11,302 nucleotides of DNA from Archaeoglobaceae archaeon (lineage in GTDB: Archaea > Halobacteriota > Archaeoglobi > Archaeoglobales > JdFR-42), in contig WAJW01000019.1 in the NCBI GenBank assembly GCA_015523685.1, positions 1 through 11,302 of the forward strand. Direction: 5' to 3'. The notes below the pieces were generated by a model. It did not search any database and was not told the DNA's origin. It saw nothing but the letters and a program-made list of their open reading frames with translations. Both the position numbers and the translations under genes were made by a program. Positions 1 to 7,144 of this stretch are shown one piece after another (position 1 is the first letter of the stretch; each line of letters starts with the position of its first letter).

Positions 1-542
1 GACTCACCCTTGATGACCATGCCATCGGCCGGAATCTTCTCTCCCGGTCTCACCGCCACAACATCGCCCACCTTCACATCATGGGCATGAACCTTCACCT
101 CTTTTCCGTCCCTGAGCACAGTTGCCTCTGTCGGGCGGGTTTTCAAAAGCTCCTTTATGGAATACCTGGATCGCCTCTCAGCATATTCCTCAAGATACTC
201 GGCTATGGCAAAGAGGATTATGACCGCGGTGCCCTCCTCGCCATGTCCTATTAGAAATGCACCTCCTCCAGCAACAACTATGAGGAAATTGATATTAATT
301 CTTCTTTGGAAAAGACCCTTCAATCCAGCCCTGATAACATCCCTCCCTGAGATTGCCACGGCCAGGAGAAAAAGAGCCTGAGCAACAATTTTCTGGGCCG
401 TGAAAATCTCGATGTACAGCCCGAGGAAAAAGAAGGGAGCTGAGATCAGTATGAGCCTTATTTCATTGGAATCCCAGAATCCCTCCAGTTCCAATTCCTC
501 TTCGATTTCCCCTCTTTCACAGATCTCGCACTCAACCTTCAA
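1..542 (-). CDS. cadA: P1B-type heavy-metal (Zn/Cd/Pb class) efflux ATPase, N-terminal part only
   Basis: This gene runs off the left edge, leaving about 180 residues. The translation shows an N-terminal Cys-Glu-Ile-Cys pair (C5, C8) and an acidic stretch, then paired hydrophobic helices. Next come the family segment around EYLEEYAERRSRYSIKELL and the start of the actuator domain (VKVGDVVAVRPGEKIPADG, ending at GES). These are hallmarks of cation-exporting P1B ATPases of the CadA/ZntA class. The phosphorylation and metal-selectivity motifs lie outside the window, so the ion is inferred from the neighbouring SmtB-type regulator. No full heavy-metal-associated domain precedes the helices; the short CxxC tail may replace it. 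The start overlaps the end of arsR in another frame. I chose TTG at 542 because AGGAGG lies 9 bases upstream. GTG at 548 is possible but only 3 bases from that site. Co-transcribed and probably translationally coupled with arsR. Confidence 0.9.
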   Translation of the reverse strand, partial: MKVECEICERGEIEEELELEGFWDSNEIRLILISAPFFFLGLYIEIFTAQKIVAQALFLLAVAISGRDVIRAGLKGLFQRRININFLIVVAGGGAFLIGHGEEGTAVIILFAIAEYLEEYAERRSRYSIKELLKTRPTEATVLRDGKEVKVHAHDVKVGDVVAVRPGEKIPADGMVIKGE

Positions 543-891
543 CCTCACTTCCCTCCTGAACGTGCTCAACACAGCTTTTTATCAGTGCGGAGATGTGGAC
601 GTCATCGAGGGAATAGAACACAACCTTGCCCTCCTTTCTGAACTTTACGATCCTCAATGCCCTTAAAAGCCTGAGATGGTGAGAAATCGCGGAAACACTC
701 ATCCCCATCATTTTTGCAAGATCACATACGCACAATTCAGTGATGCTCAGAGCATGAAGAATCTTGATTCTTGTTGGATCGCTCAGAGCCTTAAATACAG
801 TTGCAGAATCAAGAACCACCCCCTCATCAATCATCTGATTCTCTGCCCTTTCCACCGCGTCTCTGTGAATGTACTCGACCCCACATTTCAT
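532..891 (-). CDS. ArsR/SmtB-family metal-sensing repressor (CadC/SmtB-like)
   Basis: A 119-residue winged-helix repressor that should leave its operator when Zn, Cd or Pb binds. Two metal sites are visible. The helix-3 motif ELCVCDL has C54 and C56, with C3 near the N-terminus, as in CadC. The helix-5 site is an intact D97-x-H99-x10-H110-x2-E113, the zinc site of SmtB/CzrA. The recognition helix lies around residues 65-82 (SVSAISHHLRLLRALR). An upstream in-frame TTG (903) exists, but I chose ATG at 891. A TATA-like element sits about 27 bases before it, there is no Shine-Dalgarno site, and the operator palindrome overlaps the TTG. The gene directly precedes and overlaps the metal efflux ATPase, so it very likely represses itself and the pump. 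Which metal site is used cannot be told from sequence. Confidence 0.93.
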   Translation of the reverse strand: MKCGVEYIHRDAVERAENQMIDEGVVLDSATVFKALSDPTRIKILHALSITELCVCDLAKMMGMSVSAISHHLRLLRALRIVKFRKEGKVVFYSLDDVHISALIKSCVEHVQEGSEVEG

Positions 892-926
892 ATATTTGAA
901 CAAATGTTCAATTATTTAAATATCTT
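892..926 (-). promoter_or_regulatory. arsR-cadA promoter: TATA box plus ArsR/SmtB operator
   Basis: Bases 896-911 form a perfect inverted repeat, TTGAACA-AA-TGTTCAA on the plus strand, matching the classic SmtB/ArsR operator core TGAACA-N2-TGTTCA. The arms extend with one mismatch into the flanking AT bases. On the minus strand a TATA-like TATTTAAATA lies at about 913-922, some 27 bases before the ATG at 891. Transcription should therefore begin at or next to the start codon (leaderless). The operator lies between TATA box and start site, so bound repressor would block polymerase entry. The promoter shows that arsR-cadA can be transcribed independently of the upstream DUF362 gene. Confidence 0.75.
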
Positions 927-961
927 ACGAGCCCATGCTTAAATGAGGAGAAGTGATATGG

Positions 962-2068
962 TTATTCTACCTCAAGTATCCTGTAATTCCTTTCTCCTAT
1001 GCCCAGCTCTTCCCCGTACTCAAGCTGTCTTTCCGGAGATGTCCACGGGAAATTAAAATCTCCTATTTCATCCACGAGACTTCCTTTTATCCCTTCTGCC
1101 CTTTTCAGGGCATCATAACAGGCAGAATCCACAGAAACGATGTCTCCGGACGCAAATATTCCTATATCGGGCACAACTGGCTGATCGCTGTAAGGGTGGC
1201 AGTCGCAATGGGGAGTGATATCGATTGCAAAATTCACAAAAACGAAATTTTCTCTCCCCACCTCATCAATGACCCCTTTTGCACATTCCACAATCCTCTC
1301 AGCGATTTCATCACCCATGATCCATTTGCCCACGTCTATCGCATTATCCTTGCAGACCTCATAACATCCAAGACACCTGAGGCACCTCTCTTTATCCACT
1401 CTGAAATCAGAAGAGATTGCTCTGGAAGGACATATATCAACGCATTTTCCACATTCGGTGCAATTTTCCGTTATCTCAGGAGGTTTAGACAGGTGGATGG
1501 AATACTTGGATGGCTTTGCTATACATCCAACACCCGTATTCTTGATGGCACCGCCGATCCCTGCCCTTATGTGACCCTTGAAATGGGCGAGAGATACGAC
1601 CTTATCTGCATCAGCTATTGCTCTGGCCACATGAACCTTCTCCATCCATCTTCCCGAAACCTTTCTCTCGACAAAATCAAAACCAAGGAGACCATCAGCT
1701 ATTATGATCGGAGCCTGGCATGTCTGCTGTGTAAATCCGTTCTCTTCCGCTATCATCAACCTGCCGATGGCGTGGCTCTTATCGTACAGAAGTCCGAGAC
1801 CACAGGTCTCGGTTACAAATGGCCTTCCCCCCTTCTTCTTTATAAGCTGAACAGCCTTCCTGACAAATGCAGGTCTCAAAATCCGGGTGGTTCCACTCAG
1901 ACCGAAATGAATCTTCACCGCCACTTTGTCTCCTTTTTCAATGGAGTCGAAGAGACCTGAACTCAGGATCATTTTCTCAAATCTGGATACTGCGCTCAGT
2001 TCGGGCCTGTACCATTCTGAGGGTTCTGTTACAGGAGCCCTTACATCCGTAAAAAACACCTCACCCAT
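962..2068 (-). CDS. DUF362-domain iron-sulfur protein with two [4Fe-4S] ferredoxin motifs
   Basis: A 368-residue protein of the DUF362 family, common in anaerobic archaea and bacteria and of unproven function. The N-terminal half carries family features (VAVKIHFG near 49-55, RAGIGGAIKNTGVGC near 168-182). A bacterial-type ferredoxin insert follows, with C203-x2-C206-x2-C209-x3-C213 and C229-x2-C232-x2-C235-x3-C239, enough for two [4Fe-4S] clusters. The remainder returns to the DUF362 fold and has further cysteines (C288, C290, C317). There is no signal peptide, so it should be a cytoplasmic redox protein. The start ATG at 2068 has no Shine-Dalgarno site but sits about 27 bases from a TATA-like element, suggesting a leaderless message. 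It lies 70 bases upstream of arsR on the same strand, and a functional link to metal resistance is not shown. The family call is firm; the role is unknown. Confidence 0.88.
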   Translation of the reverse strand: MGEVFFTDVRAPVTEPSEWYRPELSAVSRFEKMILSSGLFDSIEKGDKVAVKIHFGLSGTTRILRPAFVRKAVQLIKKKGGRPFVTETCGLGLLYDKSHAIGRLMIAEENGFTQQTCQAPIIIADGLLGFDFVERKVSGRWMEKVHVARAIADADKVVSLAHFKGHIRAGIGGAIKNTGVGCIAKPSKYSIHLSKPPEITENCTECGKCVDICPSRAISSDFRVDKERCLRCLGCYEVCKDNAIDVGKWIMGDEIAERIVECAKGVIDEVGRENFVFVNFAIDITPHCDCHPYSDQPVVPDIGIFASGDIVSVDSACYDALKRAEGIKGSLVDEIGDFNFPWTSPERQLEYGEELGIGERNYRILEVE

Positions 2069-2132
2069 ATGCCATTCATACAGTTTTGGAAATAATAAAT
2101 CTTTTTATTCCATCAGGAATTTAGAGTTTTTG
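2069..2132. promoter_or_regulatory. Divergent promoter between the DUF362 gene and guaAA
   Basis: This 64-base AT-rich gap serves two genes facing away from each other. Read on the minus strand, AT-rich bases 2091-2100 give a TATA-like ATTTATTATT about 27 bases before the DUF362 start. On the plus strand CTTTTTATTC (2101-2110) lies about 27 bases before the guaAA ATG. Neither gene has a Shine-Dalgarno site, so both are probably leaderless. The boxes are back to back and adjacent, so the two promoters may compete. Assignment is by spacing and composition only. Confidence 0.5.
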
Positions 2133-2690
2133 ATGAGAATATACGTGGTAAATAACTACGGCCAGTACAACCACCTGATTTACAGAACTCTCAGAGATCT
2201 TGGGGTGGAAACAAGACTGATCTCCAACGAAACACTTCCTGAAAATCTTGAAAAAATAGAGCTTGACGGTCTTGTTATAGGTGGTGGGCCTTCAGTCGAT
2301 AGATCCGGATATTCCATGGAGTACATAAGAAATCTTGACATCCCCATACTCGGTATCTGTCTGGGACACCAGCTTATTTCAATGGCATTCGGTGGTGAGG
2401 TGAGGAGGGGAGAGAAGGGGGGATTTGCCGAGGTTGAGATAAGAATTGTGGAAGAAAACGATCTTTTCCATGGTTTTGGAGAGAGAATAAGGGTCTGGGC
2501 ATCCCATGCAGACGAAGTATCCTTCATGCCTGAAGACTTCAAACTGCTGGCCACATCCGATATATGTGAGGTGGAAGCCATGAAACACGTCACAAAACCA
2601 ATATATGGTGTTCAGTGGCACCCTGAGGTGGCTCACACGGAAAAGGGGGAAGAGACCTACCGGAATTTTGTTCTGATATGTAAAAAATAG
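2133..2690 (+). CDS. guaAA: GMP synthase glutaminase subunit A (archaeal two-subunit type)
   Basis: A 185-residue class I glutamine amidotransferase. It releases ammonia from glutamine for the separate ATP-pyrophosphatase subunit (GuaB-like partner, not in this window), which converts XMP to GMP. The nucleophile elbow GICLGHQ contains C76, and the rest of the triad is H163 and E165 in GVQWHPEVAHTE. GGGPS near 50-54 forms the expected loop. The length equals that of stand-alone archaeal GuaA glutaminase subunits (about 185-190), whereas bacterial GuaA is fused and exceeds 500 residues. I chose ATG at 2133 because the protein then begins MRIYVVNNYGQYNHL, the usual N-terminus; the longer upstream reading frame runs through the divergent promoter. 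It is a monocistronic housekeeping gene. Similar family members such as anthranilate synthase component II are less likely, given the small size and end motif. Confidence 0.93.
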   Translation: MRIYVVNNYGQYNHLIYRTLRDLGVETRLISNETLPENLEKIELDGLVIGGGPSVDRSGYSMEYIRNLDIPILGICLGHQLISMAFGGEVRRGEKGGFAEVEIRIVEENDLFHGFGERIRVWASHADEVSFMPEDFKLLATSDICEVEAMKHVTKPIYGVQWHPEVAHTEKGEETYRNFVLICKK

Positions 2691-2912
2691 ATTCTTACCC
2701 GCTTTGAGGTTATCCCATTTTAAAAATATATTAAAATTTTATGAATTACACATCCGCAAAGTATATTGCCATCCTGATGGACATCTGACCTGATTTTATC
2801 ATAATTTTCTTTAACCACTTTACAACTTACCACAAAATATTTATACGTTTCAGTAAATCGTAAACAATATAGGGTTAATAAAACATCAGATGTAAAAACA
2901 GGGGTGTTGTAG
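2691..2912. promoter_or_regulatory. Intergenic region with the benzoyl-CoA reductase operon promoter and 5' leader
   Basis: A 222-base AT-rich gap. Just after guaAA, bases 2718-2738 hold an A/T inverted repeat (TTTTAA...TTAAAA). T-rich stretches follow near 2791-2812 and may end guaAA transcription, though weakly. The best promoter for the operon is the TATA-like TATTTATA at 2838-2845. It predicts a start near 2868 and a leader of about 45 bases, unlike the leaderless genes nearby. GGGGTG (2901-2906) is a plausible ribosome site 6 bases before the ATG at 2913. Two short palindromes with the same half-sites are present: CCATC-CT-GATGG (2769-2780), upstream of the TATA box, and ACATC-A-GATGT (2883-2893), in the leader. 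They could be operator sites for a regulator encoded elsewhere. No small gene was seen. Confidence 0.55.
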
Positions 2913-4091
2913 ATGGGTAAGAAAATGGAGGAACTTCCTCAGTATAAACAGTTCTCAGAGTGGATAGAGAACAGACACGACTATGCAAAAAAATGGAAAC
3001 AGAACAATGGAGGAAAGGTGGTTGGCTACATATGCACATATGTCCCTGAAGAGATCTTCTACGCAGCTGGAGTCCTTCCGGTTAGAATTCTTGGGTCTCA
3101 CGAACCCGAGAGCATAACACGACCGTATCTGCATGACATGTACTGCCCGTTCTGTCATGACGCTCTCGCCCAGGGACTTGAAGGCAGATTTGACTATCTT
3201 GATGGAATAATGCTGGCCCAGTCATGCCTTCACATGAGGCAGGTTTTCTTCACCTGGGAAGAACGATGTGGTGTGGACTGGAGCTACTACATGGAATTTC
3301 CGCACGGGGTTAACAATCCACACGCCTCAGAATACCTCAGGTCTTTACTCGAGAAATTCAAGAGTGCAGTGGAAGAGTGGACGGGAACAACCATTTCAAA
3401 CAAAGAACTTGATGAGGCAATAGAGATATACAACAGGAACAGGGAGCTGATGAGAAGGGTGTATGAACTGAGAAAGAGCGATAATCCACCCATAACAGGC
3501 CTTCATGCCATGGAGATGGTTGTATCTTCACAGATGGTGGATAAGAGGGAGCATAACGAAGTGCTCGAATCCCTTCTCGAAGACCTTCAGGATGTTGAGG
3601 TAGACAGGGAGATTGGAACAAGACTCATGATAGTTGGAAGTGAGGATGACGATCGAGAATTTTTCAGGATGGTGGAATACGAGCAGAACTATCCGGCTAC
3701 ATTTGTCTTTGAAGAACACTGTACTGGAGCAAGATATTTCTGGAACGATGTTAAACCCGAGGAAGACAGGTTGATGGCCATCGCAAAACGATACGTAACG
3801 AGAGTCCCATGCCCCGCCAAGGACTGGCCAACAAAGACAATTCAGGGCAGGAGGAGATTCAACTGGATAGAGAGATGGGCTAAAGAATACAATGTTGAAG
3901 GAGCAATCATAATGCAGCAGAAATTCTGTGATCCTCACGAGCTTGATATTCCAGCATTGAGAGAGCTTTTTGATAAACTCGGAATTCCGCATCTCTTCCT
4001 GGAATTTGATATCACCGTGCCGGTTGGACAGTTCAGAACGAGGGTTGAAGCTTTCCTTGAATCAATTGGAGAGGAAGATCTGTTTATATGA
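2913..4091 (+). CDS. bzdN: Class I benzoyl-CoA reductase, BcrC/BadD/BzdN subunit (HgdB family)
   Basis: The 392-residue smaller catalytic subunit of ATP-dependent benzoyl-CoA reductase, which with the O/B subunit binds the acyl-CoA and a low-potential iron-sulfur cluster and reduces the aromatic ring by two electrons. The family signature YICTYVPEEIFYAAGVLPVR spans residues 39-58 and includes C41. Further cysteines that could ligate iron are C78 and C81 (YCPFC), C105, C119, C270, C300 and C339 (QQKFCDPHE). Length matches BcrC/BzdN (about 380-390). It is the first gene of the operon, and its stop overlaps the ribosome site of the next gene. HgdB-type 2-hydroxyacyl-CoA dehydratase subunits share the fold. 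The partner subunits, two different ATPases and gene order argue for benzoyl-CoA or a related aromatic acyl-CoA as substrate. Substrate is inferred. Confidence 0.88.
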   Translation: MGKKMEELPQYKQFSEWIENRHDYAKKWKQNNGGKVVGYICTYVPEEIFYAAGVLPVRILGSHEPESITRPYLHDMYCPFCHDALAQGLEGRFDYLDGIMLAQSCLHMRQVFFTWEERCGVDWSYYMEFPHGVNNPHASEYLRSLLEKFKSAVEEWTGTTISNKELDEAIEIYNRNRELMRRVYELRKSDNPPITGLHAMEMVVSSQMVDKREHNEVLESLLEDLQDVEVDREIGTRLMIVGSEDDDREFFRMVEYEQNYPATFVFEEHCTGARYFWNDVKPEEDRLMAIAKRYVTRVPCPAKDWPTKTIQGRRRFNWIERWAKEYNVEGAIIMQQKFCDPHELDIPALRELFDKLGIPHLFLEFDITVPVGQFRTRVEAFLESIGEEDLFI

Positions 4092-4102
4092 GGTGATATA
4101 AG

Positions 4103-5446
4103 ATGGCAAAAGAATTCAAAATCGAACCGTTAAAGGTCTGGGACGATTTCAAGAAGTACAGAGAAAAATACTACAGGGACTATCTGGAGGCAAAAGACAA
4201 CGGTGGAATAAGATGGGCCGGTTCTGCATGGGCATTTGATGCCGTACCTGCAGGACTGGGAGAGGATGTCTATCCACTCACAGGAGAGCCTTATGGTGCC
4301 ACTGTCGCATTCTTCAAAGATTTCTCCCTTCAGGCCCTTGAAGCTGCAGAAAGAAAGGGGGTTGCGAGGGATCTGTGCGGTTATCTCAGGAATTACTGGG
4401 GCTCAATAATCCTGGACAAATACGTTCTTGCGGACGGAACAATCGTTGAGGGATTTCCAAAACCTGATTTCAACTACACAATCCACATCTGCTGTACTCA
4501 TGCAAAGTGGTATCACAGGGCTGGAGAGCTTGAGGGTGGAATTCCAACCTATGCAGTTGATATATCAGTCGGCCCGGGTTATCTGCTTGACGATAAGAAA
4601 ATAGACTACGTTGTGAGACAGCTGAACGACTCCATTGAGTGGATGGAGAAGGTAACCGGAAGGGAGTACGACGATGAATTGCTTATAAAGGCTGTGTATG
4701 CTGAGGCGGATTCCATGACAACATGGGCTAAGATATGCAAGTTGAATCAGAACGTCCCGGCACCTCTTGAAGAGAAATCCATGTTCACGCTGTATGCCCT
4801 TCTGGTTCTTCACAGAGCTGATCCAAGGGTTGCTGAACTTTACCACAAGCTCTATGAGGAGACACAGGACAGGGTGAAGAGGGGTATAGGAGCCATAAGC
4901 AATGAGCAGTTCAGGTTCCTTACAGACAACCCACCTCCCTGGGCATTCCTGAACATCTACAGATACATGGAAAGAGAATATGGAGCTGTTTCACTTGGTT
5001 CAATCTATACGTTCGGACTGGAGGGTGCATGGCTCGGAATGGATGAGAAAGGGGAAAGATGGATATGGGAGCCAGCCCCAACTCCGGAAGAGGCGGGAGT
5101 TGAGATAACAAACAGAGAAGAGGCATTGAGATGGACTGCAGAGTACAACCTGAGATACAGGCCGGGATGGCAGCATCCCTATTCACATAAGATAAGAAAG
5201 CTTGAGACACTTCAGATGATTAGGGACTGGAAGGCAGATGCGTTAATCATGCACATAAACAGAGGATGCGAACTCTGGGCTCTCTCGGAACTTGAGGTAA
5301 GGGACTACCTTGTCAAGCATGGAATTCCAGTTGCAACATACGAGAGCAACATGGCAGATCCGAGAGATTTTGATGAGGCAAGAACCTGGAACGTGATTGA
5401 TTCATTTATGGAGAGTCTGGGAAGAAAGAAGCTTTCAAAGCAGTAA
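4103..5446 (+). CDS. bzdO: Class I benzoyl-CoA reductase, BcrB/BadE/BzdO subunit
   Basis: The 447-residue larger catalytic subunit, matching BzdO in size (about 450). It pairs with the preceding subunit to bind benzoyl-CoA and its [4Fe-4S] cluster. Segments expected of BcrB/BzdO rather than dehydratase subunits are visible: GGIRWAGSAWAFDAVP (34-49), LTGEPYGA (59-66), DLCGYLRNYWGS (90-101), IHICCTHAKWY (127-137) and MHINRGCELWALSE (383-396). C92, C130/C131 and C389 are candidate cluster ligands. A strong GAGGTGAT site (4090-4097) overlaps the previous stop and lies 5 bases before the ATG. The 11-base gap implies translation coupled to the N subunit. The family call is firm; that benzoyl-CoA itself is the substrate rests on homology to characterised enzymes. 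Confidence 0.9.
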   Translation: MAKEFKIEPLKVWDDFKKYREKYYRDYLEAKDNGGIRWAGSAWAFDAVPAGLGEDVYPLTGEPYGATVAFFKDFSLQALEAAERKGVARDLCGYLRNYWGSIILDKYVLADGTIVEGFPKPDFNYTIHICCTHAKWYHRAGELEGGIPTYAVDISVGPGYLLDDKKIDYVVRQLNDSIEWMEKVTGREYDDELLIKAVYAEADSMTTWAKICKLNQNVPAPLEEKSMFTLYALLVLHRADPRVAELYHKLYEETQDRVKRGIGAISNEQFRFLTDNPPPWAFLNIYRYMEREYGAVSLGSIYTFGLEGAWLGMDEKGERWIWEPAPTPEEAGVEITNREEALRWTAEYNLRYRPGWQHPYSHKIRKLETLQMIRDWKADALIMHINRGCELWALSELEVRDYLVKHGIPVATYESNMADPRDFDEARTWNVIDSFMESLGRKKLSKQ

Positions 5447-5463
5447 ATCAGGAGGTGATGGAA

Positions 5464-6231
5464 TTGATTTCAGCTGGAGTTGATGTGGGGTCAAAATTCA
5501 CAAAAGTTGTAATAATGAAAGATAAAAAAGAGATACTGGGTACAGCAAATCTCAGAACAGGGGTTGACCATCACAAAACCGCACAGGAAGCCTTTGATGA
5601 AGCATTGAAAAATGCAGGCATTGAAAAAGATGATGTGGGGAGAATAATCGCCACCGGTTTTGGAAAATCATCAGTACCATTTGCAGACGATGAGGTGTCA
5701 CAGGTCGTTGCCGCAGGTAGGGGGGCATACTTTGTTAGACCCTCAACGAGAACGGTGATCGAGGTTGGAGCAGAGGAATCCAGAGGAATAAAACTCAAGG
5801 AAGATGGGAGCGTTAAGGATTTTGCTCTTGCCGACAAATGTGCTGCTGGAGCGGGTTCCTTTGTCGATGCCATGGCAAGGTATCTGGAACTTCCAATTGA
5901 GGAGTTTGGCAAGATCTCCCTTACAGCCCAGGGAGGAGCCGCAATGAACGCCCAGTGTGTCATATTTGCTGAATCAGAAGTGGTCTCTCTCGTCCACCAG
6001 AACGTTCCGAAGGAGGAGATCTCAAGGGCAATACACGATGCCATAGCCGACAGAGTCGCATCAATAGTCAGGAGAGTCGGGATTGAAGATGACGTGCTTG
6101 TGATCGGTGGACTGGCCAACGATCCCGGATTCCTCGACTCATTGAAGAGAGAGATTGGAACAGAGGTGTATGTCCCTGACTCGATCGCTCCAGAGCTTGT
6201 TCCCGCGATCGGTGCGGCTTTATCGGAGTGA
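5464..6231 (+). CDS. bzdP: Benzoyl-CoA reductase ATPase subunit, BcrD/BadG/BzdP type
   Basis: A 255-residue ASKHA-fold ATPase that, with the next gene product, forms the activator module driving electrons into the catalytic pair. The phosphate-1 loop GVDVGSKFTK is at 5-14. C126 in DKCAAGAG and C165 in AQCVIFAESE are the two cysteines each subunit gives to the bridging [4Fe-4S] cluster. GGLAND at 215-220 is the adenosine loop. The phosphate-2 motif reads EVGAEES (100-106), not the DMGGQD of the partner, so the two subunits are not equivalent. A perfect AGGAGGTGAT (5450-5459) contains an in-frame GTG and ATG, which are too close to be used. TTG at 5464, about 8 bases from GGAGG, gives the N-terminus MISAGVDVGS and is my choice. 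Both ATPases are short, like Bzd-type enzymes; BcrA of Thauera is much longer. Confidence 0.87.
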   Translation: MISAGVDVGSKFTKVVIMKDKKEILGTANLRTGVDHHKTAQEAFDEALKNAGIEKDDVGRIIATGFGKSSVPFADDEVSQVVAAGRGAYFVRPSTRTVIEVGAEESRGIKLKEDGSVKDFALADKCAAGAGSFVDAMARYLELPIEEFGKISLTAQGGAAMNAQCVIFAESEVVSLVHQNVPKEEISRAIHDAIADRVASIVRRVGIEDDVLVIGGLANDPGFLDSLKREIGTEVYVPDSIAPELVPAIGAALSE

Positions 6232-6255
6232 ATTTGAAGGTGTGAGGTGATAAAT

Positions 6256-7143
6256 ATGGCTGAAGCGGTAGAACAGAAGGAATATTGGAGATGGCCTGAG
6301 ACGATCTGGGTCGATGAGTCGAAAAACTGGCATGATGCAGAGGTTATAAGCTGTGGTATCGATCTCGGTTCTGTGAGCACACAGACCGTCATCATGACCG
6401 ATGGAGAGCTTTACGCTTATTCAAACTTGAGGACGGGCTCAAGCAGTCTTGACAGCACGGAGAGAGCCCTCAACGCAGTTCTCGAAAAAATCGGGGACAT
6501 GAAAAGGGAGGACATCCACTATATCGTTGGAACGGGTTACGGCAGGGTCAGCATTCCATTTGCCAACAAGACCATAACCGAGATTGCCTGCCACGGAAGG
6601 GGTGCAGTTTACATCTATGGAAACACAGTCAGAACGATCCTTGACATGGGAGGACAGGATCTGAAGGCAATTAAGGTTGACAGCAGGGGGAAGGTTGTCA
6701 ACTTCCTCATGAACGACAAGTGTGCTGCAGGAACTGGAAGAGGCATAGAGGTTATGGCCGATCTGCTCTCCATACCCATCACAGAGGTGGGGCCACTCTC
6801 ACTGAAGGTTGATGAAGACCCCGAGCCTGTGAGCACAACATGTGTGGTGTTCGCCAAATCAGAAGTTCTGGGACTAATGAGGAAGGGATGGCCCAAAGAA
6901 AAAATCCTTGCAGCCTTCTTCAGAGCCATGGCCTCCAGAGTGGTGGAACTGCTTGAGAGAGTGGGAGTCGAGCCCGATTTTGCAATCACAGGTGGCATAT
7001 CCAAGAACGTGGGAATGGTCAAAAGAATCGAGAAGATGCTCGGTGTGAAGGCCCTTGAACCGAAGATCGACCCACAGACAGCAGGTGCAATAGGTGCTGC
7101 TCTTTTCGGGAGGGCACTCTACATAAAAAGCCAGAAAAAATGA
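6256..7143 (+). CDS. bzdQ: Benzoyl-CoA reductase ATPase subunit, BzdQ-like (BcrA/BadF role)
   Basis: A 295-residue ASKHA ATPase, the second activator subunit. After an N-terminal extension with YWRWPETIW (10-18) come the phosphate-1 loop GIDLGSVST (34-42), phosphate-2 DMGGQD (130-135), C156 in DKCAAGTGR, C196 in STTCVVFAKSE and the adenosine loop GGISKN (246-251). The two cysteines match those that hold the subunit-bridging [4Fe-4S] cluster in HgdC-type activators. ATP hydrolysis here should be coupled to one-electron transfer to the N/O pair. ATG at 6256 is chosen because GAGGTGAT (6245-6251) lies 4 bases before it; GTG at 6247 is inside that site. Size and gene order N-O-P-Q resemble the Azoarcus bzd cluster. 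The last bases lead into a 22-base pyrimidine tract. Confidence 0.9.
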   Translation: MAEAVEQKEYWRWPETIWVDESKNWHDAEVISCGIDLGSVSTQTVIMTDGELYAYSNLRTGSSSLDSTERALNAVLEKIGDMKREDIHYIVGTGYGRVSIPFANKTITEIACHGRGAVYIYGNTVRTILDMGGQDLKAIKVDSRGKVVNFLMNDKCAAGTGRGIEVMADLLSIPITEVGPLSLKVDEDPEPVSTTCVVFAKSEVLGLMRKGWPKEKILAAFFRAMASRVVELLERVGVEPDFAITGGISKNVGMVKRIEKMLGVKALEPKIDPQTAGAIGAALFGRALYIKSQKK

Positions 7144-7144
7144 A

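Noticed and set aside
953..1960. A 335-residue open frame on the plus strand opposite the DUF362 gene
   Set aside because: It has no recognisable motif, while the minus strand has two complete ferredoxin cysteine motifs and a full DUF362 pattern over the same bases.
1926..2132. An N-terminal extension of 69 residues on the GMP synthase glutaminase
   Set aside because: It would run through the DUF362 gene and the divergent promoter. The family N-terminus begins exactly at the ATG at 2133.
5571..6395. A 274-residue open frame on the minus strand opposite bzdP and the start of bzdQ
   Set aside because: It is serine/threonine-rich with no family pattern, and the plus strand encodes clear ASKHA ATPase motifs with good ribosome sites.
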